DNA of 64,000 bases from Candidatus Edwardsbacteria bacterium RifOxyA12_full_54_48 (GCA_001777915.1 MFFN01000007.1:50249-114248); one strand, 5' to 3'. Shown: positions 1 to 8,506, counted from the stretch's first letter. Numbers and translations: made by a program. The notes: generated from the letters alone by a model not told the origin.

Positions 1-728
1 ACAGCCCCCATCCGGCCATCGCCCCGGAAACAGCCGGGCAGTCCCCGGAGCTGGTCCTCAGGGGCATCGACCTGGAGATCATGCGGGGGGAGATGCTGGC
101 CCTGGTGGGGCCGTCGGGGGCCGGCAAATCCACCCTGGTGGATCTGATCCCGCGGTTCTACGATCCGGTCAAAGGGGCGATCTACCTGGATGGAAAGAAT
201 CTGCGGGAGCTGGACTCGAAATCGCTGCGCCAGCTGATGGGCATCGTGGGCCAGGAGACCATTCTGTTCCACGACACCATATTCAACAATATCGCCTACG
301 GCAAGCGGGATGCCACCCAGCAGCAGGTGGAGGAGGCCGCCAAGGCCGCCAACGCCCATGAATTTGTATCCCAGATGCCGGAGGGCTACCAGACCGTCAT
401 CGGGGAGCGGGGGGTCAGGCTCTCGGGCGGGGAACGCCAGCGGATATCCATCGCCCGGGCCATCCTGAAGAACCCGCCCATCCTGATATTCGACGAGGCC
501 ACCTCGGCCCTGGACGCCCATTCGGAGGTGCTGGTGCAGCAGGCCATCGACCGTCTGATGTCCAACCGCACCGCCATAGTGATAGCCCACCGGCTGTCCA
601 CCGTCCAGCGGGCCGACCGGATAGTGGTGCTGGACCAGGGGCGGATCATGGAGATGGGGAAACACCAGAAATTGCTGGAAAAACGGGGCCTGTACTGGAA
701 ACTTTACAATATCCAATTCAACAAATAG
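1..728 (+). CDS. ABC exporter ATP-binding domain (MsbA/lipid-flippase type), 5' truncated
   Basis: The reading frame is open from the left edge (frame of nt 3), so only the C-terminal nucleotide-binding domain of a half-size ABC exporter is present. Visible motifs in order: Walker [10 protein letters not shown] (about nt 108-134), Q-loop VGQET, signature LSGGERQ (420-440), Walker B ILIFDEA (480-500), D-loop SALD and H-loop IAHRLS. The order, spacing and RISIARAIL after the signature are those of type-IV exporters such as MsbA, LipA-type flippases or multidrug half-transporters. The transmembrane part lies outside the window. The next gene is an LPS-type glycosyltransferase, which makes a lipid A-core flippase a reasonable guess, but substrate cannot be read from the NBD. 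The internal ATG at 81 is not the start. Confidence 0.93.
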   Translation, partial: SPHPAIAPETAGQSPELVLRGIDLEIMRGEMLALVGPSGAGKSTLVDLIPRFYDPVKGAIYLDGKNLRELDSKSLRQLMGIVGQETILFHDTIFNNIAYGKRDATQQQVEEAAKAANAHEFVSQMPEGYQTVIGERGVRLSGGERQRISIARAILKNPPILIFDEATSALDAHSEVLVQQAIDRLMSNRTAIVIAHRLSTVQRADRIVVLDQGRIMEMGKHQKLLEKRGLYWKLYNIQFNK

Positions 729-747
729 GAGGCCAGCCAATAGCGAT

Positions 748-1854
748 ATGAGGCTGCCGGCAGTGGAGAAATATTTTAAGGCCGCCCTGCTTAAGGCCCT
801 GGGGCTGCTGCTGCCTGACCGGCGTCACCAAGCCCGGGAGGTGGACCTTTCCCTGATCAGGCGGGTGATAGTGATCCGCCAGCATGACCAGCTGGGGGAC
901 CTGCTGCTTTCCACCCCGGCCTTCCGGGCCCTCCGGCAGGCCCTGCCCCAGGCCCAGATCACCGTGGTGGCCCGGCAGTACACCTATCGGGTGCTGGAGC
1001 ACAATCCCGACATCGATCGGATCCTGGTCTTTCCGGAAAAATTATATCAGGCCACCCCGGCCAAGCTGTGGAGGCTGTGGCAGGGCCTGAGGCAGGGTTG
1101 CGACCTGGCGGTGGTGCTCAACACCATCTCCCATTCTCTGTCCAGCGATATTTTGGCCCGTCTTACCGGGGCCAGATATATTTTGGGCTCGGCCGAAAAC
1201 CCCTTCCCGGGGGCCCGGCCAAATTTGTTTTACAACCTGCTGGCTCCCGGCTTTGGGGAGCGGGTTCACGAGACCCGCCGCAACCTGAGGATCCTGGAAT
1301 ACCTGAACATCAGAACCAAAGATATGGGAGAGAGCTGTGCCCTATCGCCCCAGGAGGAGGAACAGGGCCGGGACATCCTTTACAAGAATCACATCATGCC
1401 GGAGCGGACGGTGGGCATCCATCTGGGGGCCTATAATGTCTGCAACCGCTGGCCTTATCAGAACTACGCCGCCCTGGCCGACTGGCTGGTCAAGGATTTC
1501 GGGTTTCAGGTGGCGGTCTTCTGGGGGCCGGGGGAGGATGAGCTGGGGGAGAGGTTCCTGGGGCTGGTGAAGGGCGATGTCAAGGTACTGTCCGGGCTGG
1601 ACATCCGCCAGCTGGCCTCGGTGATGAAACCGCTGAGGCTGATGGTCTGCAACGACACCGGGGTGATGCACCTTTCCGCGGCGCTGGGCACCCCCACCTT
1701 CGCCATCTTCGGGCGCAGCGAGCCGGAGTTCTGGCGGCCCTTGAACAGGAATTTCTACGGGGTCCGGGGGCTGGACAAAACCTGCGCTTCGGCCGAGCTG
1801 GAGGTGGTCCAGTCGGGCATAAAAAGGATGCTGTCCCGCAGGGATCTCTTCTAA
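748..1854 (+). CDS. Glycosyltransferase family 9 (heptosyltransferase-like)
   Basis: 368 aa, about the normal length of GT9 enzymes (WaaC/WaaF/WaaQ), which transfer ADP-heptose to the LPS core at the inner face of the inner membrane. The N-terminal half begins with the family pattern VIRQHDQLGDLLLSTP (residues about 45-60) and the C-terminal half has the nucleotide-sugar binding stretch with CNDTGVMHLSAALGTP followed by AIFGRSEP, as in ADP-heptose:LPS heptosyltransferases. It starts 19 bases after the upstream exporter gene, so the two probably share a transcript. An AGGAGG lies about 15 bases before the ATG, farther than ideal, and no better start is in frame. It ends at a strong hairpin terminator. 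Exact acceptor and donor sugar are not known. Confidence 0.9.
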   Translation: MRLPAVEKYFKAALLKALGLLLPDRRHQAREVDLSLIRRVIVIRQHDQLGDLLLSTPAFRALRQALPQAQITVVARQYTYRVLEHNPDIDRILVFPEKLYQATPAKLWRLWQGLRQGCDLAVVLNTISHSLSSDILARLTGARYILGSAENPFPGARPNLFYNLLAPGFGERVHETRRNLRILEYLNIRTKDMGESCALSPQEEEQGRDILYKNHIMPERTVGIHLGAYNVCNRWPYQNYAALADWLVKDFGFQVAVFWGPGEDELGERFLGLVKGDVKVLSGLDIRQLASVMKPLRLMVCNDTGVMHLSAALGTPTFAIFGRSEPEFWRPLNRNFYGVRGLDKTCASAELEVVQSGIKRMLSRRDLF

Positions 1855-1872
1855 ATTGAACAGATACAAACG

Positions 1873-1900
1873 AAAAGGGCCGGAAAACCGGCCCTTTTGT
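1873..1900. terminator. Bidirectional rho-independent terminator
   Basis: Perfect 11-bp inverted repeat (1873-1883 with 1888-1898) with an AAAA loop. The stem has A's on the left and T's on the right, so it can end both the GT9 gene on + and the convergent endonuclease gene on -, whose stop codon lies at its edge. Confidence 0.9.
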
Positions 1901-3000
1901 CATTTCAGCATTACCATTCTCTTCAAGTCAACCGTCCCCTCCTTAACCGAGAGCCGGTAAAAATATATTCCCGGCGGGAGCAGCCTGCCTGCCTGATCGG
2001 TGCCGTTCCATTCCACTCTGTGACTGCCCGAAGCGTTTTCATTCAGATCAATGGTCCTGACAGCCTGCCCCAGCAGGTTGAAGATCTCGATCCGGGCCCG
2101 GCCCGGCGAAGCCAGGGAATAACTTATGGCGGTCTTATCCTTAAAGGGGTTAGGGTTGTTCTGGTACAATCTGTTTCTACCGGCCATGGTAAGCGGAGGC
2201 TCGCCCTCTGCTCCCAAGGCCGGGAAATAGGCCCGGCGGATAAGGGTGCTGTCCAGGACGTAGGGATTGACCTTGCCCTGCTGGTAGGCGGCGATCTTCT
2301 TGGTGCGAGCTATCTCCCGGGCATCGGCCGGATCGCTGACATGCCAGGCATACAAAATATCCCGCTGGCCGGTCCACCAGGAATCACTGGTGTCGCCCAG
2401 CTGCCAGAAGGTCAGGATGTAATACATAGCCCGGGCGGTGTTGCCCTTCTGAATTTCCCGGGTCTCAAACCTGACATTGGTTAAAAGCTCCGCATACTGA
2501 TCAATAACAGAAGATGGAATGGTCGTGGTAATTACATTATTGCGATACCATTTATTTGTCTGGTTATCAGGAATATCTCCAAAAGGAAGAGTTCCCCGGT
2601 CCCCGTTCACCTGGACCTCGGTGGGAAACAGGTGGTGCAGGTCGGAGACGGCGGTGCTGGACGACAGCATACTTTGGGGCCAGGTATGCTCGCAGTTGAT
2701 GTCATGATCATAGGCCCAGGTGCTGGGATCCTGGCCGGGATCCATATATATCTTATATCCGCTGTAGACGCACTCCAGGCTGTCGTTTAGCTTATCTATC
2801 TCCCCATACATAACATCCCTACCAGCATCGTAGCCCAGATTGGCGGTGGATTTATATGACGAGATCAACGAATTCCGCAGGGTGGCGCCGGTCTGCCCGG
2901 GGAAAATGGTGGAGTCCGGCGGGACGGTCCCGGCGGAAACAGATCCGGCCGAAAATAGTTGCGCCGAAATCAGCAACAGGGAGATCTTAAAATATTTCAT
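1900..3000 (-). CDS. Secreted endonuclease I family nuclease with C-terminal sorting tail
   Basis: About 366 aa. The first residues are a signal peptide (MKYFKISLLLIS...GSVSAG). The middle carries the endonuclease I (EndA/NucM/Bsn, PF04231) core: INCEHTWPQS, then DLHHLFPT and NGDRGTLPFG, the His/Asn set of this beta-beta-alpha-metal nuclease family. The last ~85 residues form a FlgD/T9SS type A-like tail: NPNPFKDKTAISYSL, IFNLLGQ, then PPGIYFYRL and a final KRMVMLK. It is therefore predicted to leave the cell or sit on the surface and degrade extracellular DNA/RNA for nutrients. I chose the ATG at 3000 because AAAGGA lies six bases upstream; in-frame starts at 3021 and 3006 exist but would put residues before the signal peptide. 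It shares a terminator with the GT9 gene. Confidence 0.9.
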   Translation of the reverse strand: MKYFKISLLLISAQLFSAGSVSAGTVPPDSTIFPGQTGATLRNSLISSYKSTANLGYDAGRDVMYGEIDKLNDSLECVYSGYKIYMDPGQDPSTWAYDHDINCEHTWPQSMLSSSTAVSDLHHLFPTEVQVNGDRGTLPFGDIPDNQTNKWYRNNVITTTIPSSVIDQYAELLTNVRFETREIQKGNTARAMYYILTFWQLGDTSDSWWTGQRDILYAWHVSDPADAREIARTKKIAAYQQGKVNPYVLDSTLIRRAYFPALGAEGEPPLTMAGRNRLYQNNPNPFKDKTAISYSLASPGRARIEIFNLLGQAVRTIDLNENASGSHRVEWNGTDQAGRLLPPGIYFYRLSVKEGTVDLKRMVMLK

Positions 3001-3059
3001 GTCCATTCCTTTGATCATCAACCCAATTATCCCCCCGGAACGTCAAAAAGTCAAGCCCT

Positions 3060-3089
3060 TTGCAATCGCCGGGTATTTTATGGTAAACT
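3060..3089 (+). promoter_or_regulatory. Promoter of the ABC-F gene (leaderless type)
   Basis: TTGCAA (3060-3065), 18 bases, TAAACT (3084-3089). The ATG of the ABC-F gene follows after 7 bases, so transcription would start at about the start codon. No Shine-Dalgarno sequence precedes the ATG. The match to sigma-70 consensus is only moderate. Confidence 0.45.
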
Positions 3090-3096
3090 TAAGGCC

Positions 3097-5037
3097 ATGA
3101 TCCAGCTTTCCAACATAAACGTGTCCTTTGGCGACAAGGCCCTGTTCAAGAACCTGGGATGGAATATCGGCCTTAACGAGAGGATCGCCCTGGTCGGCCC
3201 CAACGGGGCCGGCAAGACCACCCTGTTCAAGGTGGCCCTGGGGCTGATGGTTCCCACCCAGGGGCAGCGGTCCTGTTCCAACGGCATGCGCACCGGATAT
3301 CTGCCCCAGGAGGAAGTGGTGCTGGCCGGCCGGTCCGTTCTGGAGGAGGCGATGTCGGTCTTTGCCGACCAGCGTTCCATCCAGGAGGAGATAGACCAGC
3401 TCTCCAGTCTGATGTCCACCATGGATCAGGATGATCCCGAACTGGCCCCGGTGGTGGAACGCTACGGCGAACTGCATCATATGTTCGAAGGCTTCGACGG
3501 CTACCTGCTGGAGACCCGGGCCCGATCGGTGCTGCAGGGGCTGGGGTTCTCCCCGGCCGACCTGGATCAGCCGGTGGAGAATTTCTCCGGCGGCTGGCAG
3601 ATGCGCCTGGCCCTGGCCAAGCTTTTATTGGAGGAGCCCTCCTACCTGTTCCTGGACGAGCCCACCAACCATCTGGACATCGAGTCCATGGACTTCCTGG
3701 AGGGCTATTTGAAAGGCTTCAGGGGCTCGATGGTGGTGATCTCGCACGACCGCTATTTCATCGACCGGACCATAAAAAAGATATACGAGCTGGACCTGGG
3801 GCGCTTTTCGCTCTATCACACCAATTATTCCGGCTACCTGGAGGAAAAGGAGAAGCGCCGGGAACTGCTGGTCAAGCAGAAGGAGGAGCAGGCCAAGGAG
3901 ATCGAGCATATCCGGGAGTTCATCGCCCGCTGGAGGGGCAACTTCATCAAGCGGGCCATGGTCCACAGCCGGGAGAAGATGCTGGAGCGCCTGCTGGCGG
4001 AGCGGATAGAGATACCCCAGAGCCGGCGCAGCTTCCGGCTGGGGCTGCCGGAGGCGCCACACTGCGGGCGGCGGATGCTGGAGCTGTCCCACGTCACCAA
4101 AGGCTACGGCGACAAGGTGGTGCTCAAGGACATCGATTTCCTGGTGGAGAAGGGCCACAAGATAGGCCTGTTGGGGGTCAACGGGGCGGGCAAGACCACC
4201 CTGCTGAAGATGATGGCCGGGGTGGAGGAGGTGACCTCCGGGGAGAAGACGCTTTATCCCAACGTCAGCCTGGCTTATTTCGCCCAGCACACCGCCGAGA
4301 TGCTGGACCCCGCCAAGACGGTGATGGAGCAGGTGGAGTCGGTGATCCCCACCGAGACCCCCGGCCGGGTGCGGACCATCCTGGGCGCATTTCTGTTTTC
4401 CGGGGATGATGTCTTCAAGCCGGTCAAAGTGCTGTCCGGCGGGGAGAAGTCCCGGCTGGCCCTGTGCTGCACTTTGCTGCTGCCGGCCAATCTGCTGATC
4501 ATGGACGAGCCCACCAATCATCTGGACCTCAAGGGCAAGGAGGTACTGGAGCAGGCCTTAAAAGAGTTCAAGGGGACGGTGGTGCTGGTGACCCACGACC
4601 GCTATATCATCGACCAGGTGGTGGACACCATCGTCGAGGTGGCCGACCAGGCGCTAAAGATCTATCCCGGCAACTATTCCGAATATCTGTATAAAAAGGA
4701 GCTGGACCGCCAGTCCTCCCAGGCAGCCAGCAATGCCCCCAGATCCGAACCGGCCAGCGAGGAAAAGTCGGACTGGGAGGAGGCCAAACGGCGCAAGGCC
4801 CGGGAGGCGGCCGAGGAGCGCAAGCGGCTAAGGCTGATCTCCGAGCTGGAGCACCGCATCGCAACACTGGAGGCCCGGCAGAGGCAGTTGGAGTCGCCCT
4901 CCGGCGGCCTGGCCGATCCCGAGGTCTACCGGAACGGCGATCGGATGAAGGGGCTGATGAACCAGTTCGACTCCAACAAGCAGGAGCTGCAGCGGCTGCT
5001 GGACCGCTGGGAACATTATCATGCGAAAGGCGAATAG
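3097..5037 (+). CDS. ABC-F family ATPase (translation factor type)
   Basis: 646 aa soluble protein with two ABC ATPase domains and no membrane segments, the ABC-F layout (EttA/Uup/YbiT/YkpA group) whose characterised members bind the ribosomal E site. Domain 1: Walker A GPNGAGKTT, signature NFSGGWQMRLALAK, Walker B YLFLDEPTNHLD. The interdomain linker is Lys/Glu-rich (about 230-310). Domain 2: GVNGAGKTT, LSGGEKSRLALC, LIMDEPTNHLD. The C-terminal ~90 residues are a charged coiled coil (EEAKRRKAREAAEERKR...), as in Uup-like members, where it binds DNA or RNA. The ATG at 3097 begins MIQLSNINVSFG, the usual ABC-F start; a longer frame upstream to 2959 overlaps the opposite gene and is non-homologous. 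The start of the next gene abuts its stop. Confidence 0.93.
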   Translation: MIQLSNINVSFGDKALFKNLGWNIGLNERIALVGPNGAGKTTLFKVALGLMVPTQGQRSCSNGMRTGYLPQEEVVLAGRSVLEEAMSVFADQRSIQEEIDQLSSLMSTMDQDDPELAPVVERYGELHHMFEGFDGYLLETRARSVLQGLGFSPADLDQPVENFSGGWQMRLALAKLLLEEPSYLFLDEPTNHLDIESMDFLEGYLKGFRGSMVVISHDRYFIDRTIKKIYELDLGRFSLYHTNYSGYLEEKEKRRELLVKQKEEQAKEIEHIREFIARWRGNFIKRAMVHSREKMLERLLAERIEIPQSRRSFRLGLPEAPHCGRRMLELSHVTKGYGDKVVLKDIDFLVEKGHKIGLLGVNGAGKTTLLKMMAGVEEVTSGEKTLYPNVSLAYFAQHTAEMLDPAKTVMEQVESVIPTETPGRVRTILGAFLFSGDDVFKPVKVLSGGEKSRLALCCTLLLPANLLIMDEPTNHLDLKGKEVLEQALKEFKGTVVLVTHDRYIIDQVVDTIVEVADQALKIYPGNYSEYLYKKELDRQSSQAASNAPRSEPASEEKSDWEEAKRRKAREAAEERKRLRLISELEHRIATLEARQRQLESPSGGLADPEVYRNGDRMKGLMNQFDSNKQELQRLLDRWEHYHAKGE

Positions 5038-6612
5038 ATGAAGAATTCCATCACTGTTATCATCAACGCCGATATATACACCATGAAGGGGCGGCAGAGG
5101 GCCAAAGCCCTGGCCTGCGATGCCGGGGGCGGAACGATCCTGGATGTGGGCGGGAACAGCCAGATACTGGGCAGATACAAGGCCCTGAAGCCCGAGGTCA
5201 TCGACCTGAAGGGGAAGGTGGTCCTGCCGGGCTTCACCGACTGCCACACCCATTTCTGCAATTACTGCCTGCTGGCCTCCCGGCCGGACCTGGACGGCAT
5301 CCGGTTCATCAAGGAATGCCTGCAGGCGGTGGCCAGGTATGTCACCGGGAAAGCGCCCGGCCAGTGGGTCTTGGGCGGGGGCTGGAACAAGAACCTCTGG
5401 AGCGACGGCCGTCTGCCGGCAGCCCAGGACCTGGACACGGTGTCCATCAACAATCCGGTGATGCTGTGGAGCAAGGACTGGCACACCATCTGGCTGAACT
5501 CGGCGGCCATGGTGGCGCTGGACATCCACTCCCAGACCCCGGAGGTCCCCGGCGGAACAATCGAGCGCGACGCCAGGGGCAGGCCCAGCGGCATCCTGCG
5601 GGAGGAAGCGGCCAATCACTACTATCGCCTGGCTCCCAAGGCATCGATCGAGGAATATTCCCAGGCCGTGATCCAGGGCCAGAAGAGATTCGCCCAAATG
5701 GGCCTGAGCGGGTTCCATACCATGGAGGGGGTGGAGGAATTCAATGTTCTGCAGTCTTTGTCGATCCAGAACAAATTATTCTTAAGAGGAACGCTTTACC
5801 ATAACATCAAGGCCCTGGACGGGCTGGCCTCGGCCGGGATAAAAAGCGGTTTCGGCGGTCGGAATTTGAAGATCGGAGGGGTAAAACTCTTTGTCGACGG
5901 GTCGCTGGGCTCCCAGACGGCATTGATGCTGGAGCCATACCGCAACAGCGCCTCATTGGGCATGAACACCATGCCGCCCGGGGAACTGCTGGCCCTGATA
6001 AGCCGGGCCTCGCAGAACGGCCTGGCCTGCGCCATTCATGCCATCGGCGATGCCGCCAACCGCCTGGCGCTGGATACTTTTCAGAAGGCCAAGGATCTCA
6101 ATAAAGATCTGCGGCACCGGATAGAGCACTGCCAACTGGTCCATCCCGAAGATATTGCCAGGTTCAAGGAGCTGGGCATCATCGCCTCGGTGCAGCCCAT
6201 CCATTGCCCGTCCGACCTGGACATCATCGAAAAATACTGGGGAGAGCGGGGGGCCTATGCTTACCCGTTCGGCGATCTGTCCAGGAAAAAGGCCAGGGTG
6301 GTCTTCGGCTCGGATTGTCCCATCGAAACGCCGGATCCGTTCCGGGCCATTCAGGCGGCCGTCGCCCGGCAGAGGATCCCGCCGGACCGTCCGCCGTTCC
6401 ATCCGGAGCAGAAGATGTCGGTCTGGAACTGCATCAAGGCCTATACTGCCGATGCCGCCTATGCCTCGGGGGATGAGGGCTGGAAGGGGACTTTGGAGCC
6501 CGGCAAGGCGGCGGACTTTATCTGCCTTTCGGAGGATATTTTCCAGGCAAACCCGGAGGAGATACATAAGATAAAGGTGGAGAGGACATTCATCGGCGGG
6601 AGAGAGATTTAA
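5038..6612 (+). CDS. Amidohydrolase (YtcJ/Amidohydro_3 family)
   Basis: 524 aa, usual length for the YtcJ-like branch of the metal-dependent amidohydrolase superfamily (PF07969). Seen: the N-terminal composite beta domain, then GFTDCHTHF with the first metal His pair (about residue 70), KDWHTIWLNSAAM, GGVKLFVDGSLGSQTA with the usual lysine and aspartates, AIHAIGDAANRLALD, RIEHCQLVHPEDIARF and FGSDCPIETPDPFRAI with the metal-binding Asp. All expected catalytic residues are there, so it should be an active cytoplasmic hydrolase; substrates of this family are mostly unknown. The ATG directly follows the ABC-F stop codon (TAGATG) with GAAAGGCG just upstream, so the two genes are probably translationally coupled. 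Confidence 0.9.
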   Translation: MKNSITVIINADIYTMKGRQRAKALACDAGGGTILDVGGNSQILGRYKALKPEVIDLKGKVVLPGFTDCHTHFCNYCLLASRPDLDGIRFIKECLQAVARYVTGKAPGQWVLGGGWNKNLWSDGRLPAAQDLDTVSINNPVMLWSKDWHTIWLNSAAMVALDIHSQTPEVPGGTIERDARGRPSGILREEAANHYYRLAPKASIEEYSQAVIQGQKRFAQMGLSGFHTMEGVEEFNVLQSLSIQNKLFLRGTLYHNIKALDGLASAGIKSGFGGRNLKIGGVKLFVDGSLGSQTALMLEPYRNSASLGMNTMPPGELLALISRASQNGLACAIHAIGDAANRLALDTFQKAKDLNKDLRHRIEHCQLVHPEDIARFKELGIIASVQPIHCPSDLDIIEKYWGERGAYAYPFGDLSRKKARVVFGSDCPIETPDPFRAIQAAVARQRIPPDRPPFHPEQKMSVWNCIKAYTADAAYASGDEGWKGTLEPGKAADFICLSEDIFQANPEEIHKIKVERTFIGGREI

Positions 6613-6634
6613 AATATTAATTATTGGGGGTTAT

Positions 6635-7246
6635 ATGAGAAATACAATAATATTCGTAATCATCGCAACAATATTTTATTCGTGCGATAAAATAGAAGAA
6701 AATAATAATACAAAAGTGGATATTAAAAGGAATACGCAAACTATACAAGATTCAACAATATATTGTGCTTTAAAATACAATCTTGAAATTTTTACAATGG
6801 CACACAGTACATCAAATAATATTGATTCTATTATAAAGTATTATGAATTAAATGAAAATAATAAAATTGAAAGCAAAGCAAAGTCATTTCCGGAAACGCA
6901 AGAAGATGAACATCTTTTAAATACATTCATTGGTATAATTATGAAAGGGAAATTAAATGTTACATATATAATAAAAATGACGCTGATTAATAAAAACAAT
7001 GCTGAACTAGGGGAGGTGTTTATTGATGTTCTTGCAAAACATTGGCAAAACCCAGAGAAAGATTTCATTAAGGCCGTTATCAGCTTGCCAGATTCAGAGT
7101 GTGCAAGAATTATTTATAGCACAATTCCGGAAGAGCCAAAAGAAGTAAAAGAAATTATAAAAAAGGTAGATAAATTATCGGAAATAAAAAATCTAAAAGG
7201 CTATGATTTATTAAAGAAAATATTAATTGAATTAGCTAATAGATAA
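6635..7246 (+). CDS. AT-rich hypothetical lipoprotein
   Basis: 203 aa. The start is a lipoprotein signal peptide: MRNTIIFVIIATIFYSC with the lipobox Cys at residue 17, followed by an Asn/Glu/Lys-rich mature region without recognisable domains. The second half (about 90-200) is predicted mostly helical and charged. GGGGG precedes the ATG by seven bases. The gene is strikingly AT-rich next to GC-rich neighbours, with many AAT/ATA/AAA codons, which fits recent acquisition. It stands just before the repeat block at 7.3-8.2 kb. I recognise no family. Confidence 0.75.
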   Translation: MRNTIIFVIIATIFYSCDKIEENNNTKVDIKRNTQTIQDSTIYCALKYNLEIFTMAHSTSNNIDSIIKYYELNENNKIESKAKSFPETQEDEHLLNTFIGIIMKGKLNVTYIIKMTLINKNNAELGEVFIDVLAKHWQNPEKDFIKAVISLPDSECARIIYSTIPEEPKEVKEIIKKVDKLSEIKNLKGYDLLKKILIELANR

Positions 7247-7360
7247 TATATTACCCCGGCGACGGCTGATCCGCAGCATCCTTGGCCACGGCCTGCAATT
7301 CCTTCCTGCATTTTATATTCACTTTGCTCATCAACGCCAATCAGCACTTTATGTGGGTGT

Positions 7361-7478
7361 CGCATTAGCTCTGCTGCTGAATAAAGAAGGCCGTTAGGAA
7401 TTTGGCATTGTCTGAGCAAAGCGAGTTTGTCAAATTTAGGCCTTCGGTCTTAAGGCTTCCGGGCAGAGGTATAGCGAC
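7361..7478 (+). repeat. Dispersed repeat module M1, copy a
   Basis: About 118 bp beginning CGCATTAGCTCTGCTGCTGA and ending GGCAGAGGTATAGCGAC. Near-identical copies are at 8028-8144 and 55560-55676. The core contains GAGCAAAGCGAGTTTGTCAAA (GAGCGAAGCGAG in the other copies). Differences are single substitutions and one indel. No start codon or RBS suggests translation in either direction. In this copy M1 is not joined to module M2. Confidence 0.85.
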
Positions 7479-7531
7479 AGGTTCTCTTTGCCACTTTCTC
7501 TTCAAAGAGAAAGTGGGGAACCATGGACCCT

Positions 7532-7733
7532 CTTACTTTTCTGCAGGCCAGAAAAGTAACAAAAGAACCTTGTCCGCCCGGCAATTTCCGGCAGGAATGA
7601 TACTCACGGACTAAATTCCTTGACCGGGGCGGGGAGATAAGCTCTGCAATGAATTTTTCACGCCCGTTTTGCTGGGGCAAAATTGCCGAAGGCGGGGAAC
7701 CGAGTACCTAGGTCGCATCAGCTCTGCTGCTGA
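7532..7733 (+). repeat. Dispersed repeat module M3, copy a
   Basis: About 200 bp, aligned over almost its whole length to 7839-8027 (copy b); the first ~50 bp also match 55356-55405. It opens with a short inverted repeat around ACTTTTC/GAAAAGT and continues with CCGCCCGGCAATTTCCGGCA, a TAAATTCCTTGACC segment, CTCTGCAATGAATTTTTCACGCCC and AAAATTGCCGAAGGCGGGG. Its end repeats the start of M1 (GCTCTGCTGCTGA). Confidence 0.8.
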
Positions 7734-7734
7734 C

Positions 7735-7793
7735 GAGCTTTTGACCTCATCCTTCCCTCTCCTAATGCTTTATGAGAGGGGTAGGGGAGAGGT
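7735..7793 (+). repeat. Dispersed repeat module M2 (hairpin), copy a
   Basis: 59 bp. Copies of the same length occur at 8145-8203 and 55677-55735. The middle is an inverted repeat, CCCTCTCCTAA ... TTAGGAGAGGG; this copy has one mismatch in the right arm (TTATGAGAGGG). It could form a hairpin in RNA or DNA. CCCTCTCC/GGAGAGGG type elements are common intergenic repeats in many bacteria. Confidence 0.85.
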
Positions 7794-7838
7794 GCGGGAC
7801 AAAAAAGAAAAAGAACAGCATAATTCCCCAAAACGTGC

Positions 7839-8027
7839 CTTACTTTCTCTTGTGACCAAGAGAAAGTAACAAAGAGAAGTCTTGCCCGCCCGACAATTTC
7901 CGGCAGGAATGATATCCCCGGGCTAAATTCCTTGACCAGGGCTGGGTGCTATGCTCTGCAATGAATTTTCACGCCCGCTCCCGCCATAGCAAAATTGCCG
8001 AAGGCGGGGGAACGGGTAATGTCCGGT
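7839..8027 (+). repeat. Dispersed repeat module M3, copy b
   Basis: Second copy of the module at 7532-7733. Its opening inverted repeat is ACTTTCTCTT ... AAGAGAAAGT (8-10 bp stem). It runs directly into M1 copy b. The 7247-8235 stretch holds no credible gene; short frames here are fragments of the repeats. Confidence 0.8.
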
Positions 8028-8144
8028 CGCATTAGCTCTGCTGCTGAATAAAGAAGGCACTTAGGAATTTGGCATTGTTTGAGCGAAGCGAGTTTGTCAA
8101 ATTTAGGCCGACGTCATAGGACTGCCAAGCAGAGGTTTAGCGAC
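8028..8144 (+). repeat. Dispersed repeat module M1, copy b
   Basis: 117 bp, nearly identical to 7361-7478 and 55560-55676. Here, as at 55.6 kb, M1 is fused directly to M2, sharing the junction GACGAGCT. Confidence 0.85.
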
Positions 8145-8203
8145 GAGCTGTTGACCTCACCCTTCCCTCTCCTAATGCTTTAGGAGAGGGGCAGGGGAGA
8201 GGT
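8145..8203 (+). repeat. Dispersed repeat module M2 (hairpin), copy b
   Basis: 59 bp with a perfect 11-bp inverted repeat CCCTCTCCTAA / TTAGGAGAGGG around a 4-base loop. Directly joined to M1 copy b. Confidence 0.85.
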
Positions 8204-8235
8204 GTTATAAGAGAAAGCGGAGGCTGGTTTTGAAA

Positions 8236-8271
8236 GAAAATAACAAAGGGACGATCAAATGATCGTCCCTT
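8236..8271 (-). terminator. Terminator of the minus-strand tRNA gene
   Basis: Perfect 11-bp stem (8246-8256 with 8261-8271), AAAT loop. Read on the minus strand it is followed by TTTGTTATTTTC, a T-rich tail, so it ends transcription coming from the tRNA at 8400-8325. Confidence 0.85.
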
Positions 8272-8324
8272 AAATATTCCTGGCGCCCGCTCAAGGCGGA
8301 CTACTGCCCAGCGAGAAGTCAAAC

Positions 8325-8400
<76 letters not shown>

Positions 8401-8413
8401 ACAAAGTGCGGTA

Positions 8414-8443
8414 ATGATAACATATCGATAGAGGGTTAGTCAA
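8414..8443 (-). promoter_or_regulatory. Promoter of the CAT tRNA
   Basis: On the minus strand: TTGACT (8443-8438), 18 bases, TATCAT (8419-8414). This predicts a start at about 8407, seven bases before the mature tRNA 5' end. Confidence 0.7.
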
Positions 8444-8477
8444 TATCTTTAATGCCCGCAATGCGGCAGATCCTGGC

Positions 8478-8506
8478 TTGACATGCCGCGCCGGGGTTGT
8501 TATAAT
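8478..8506 (+). promoter_or_regulatory. Sigma-70 type promoter
   Basis: TTGACA (8478-8483), 17 bases, TATAAT (8501-8506): a perfect consensus. It drives the metallophosphoesterase gene at 8543; the predicted transcript starts near 8513. It lies back to back with the tRNA promoter. Confidence 0.85.

Noticed and set aside
3625-4521. Long minus-strand frame inside the ABC-F gene
   Set aside because: Antisense shadow of a GC-rich gene: rich in Gln/Gly/His/Leu, no known domain, whereas the plus frame has all ABC motifs.
7201-7419. Minus-strand frame through repeat M1
   Set aside because: Consists of M1 in translation; the same peptide would arise from every repeat copy and no ribosome site is present.
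7361-8203. CRISPR array
   Set aside because: Repeats are 59 to ~200 bp modules without regular spacers, and there are no cas genes.
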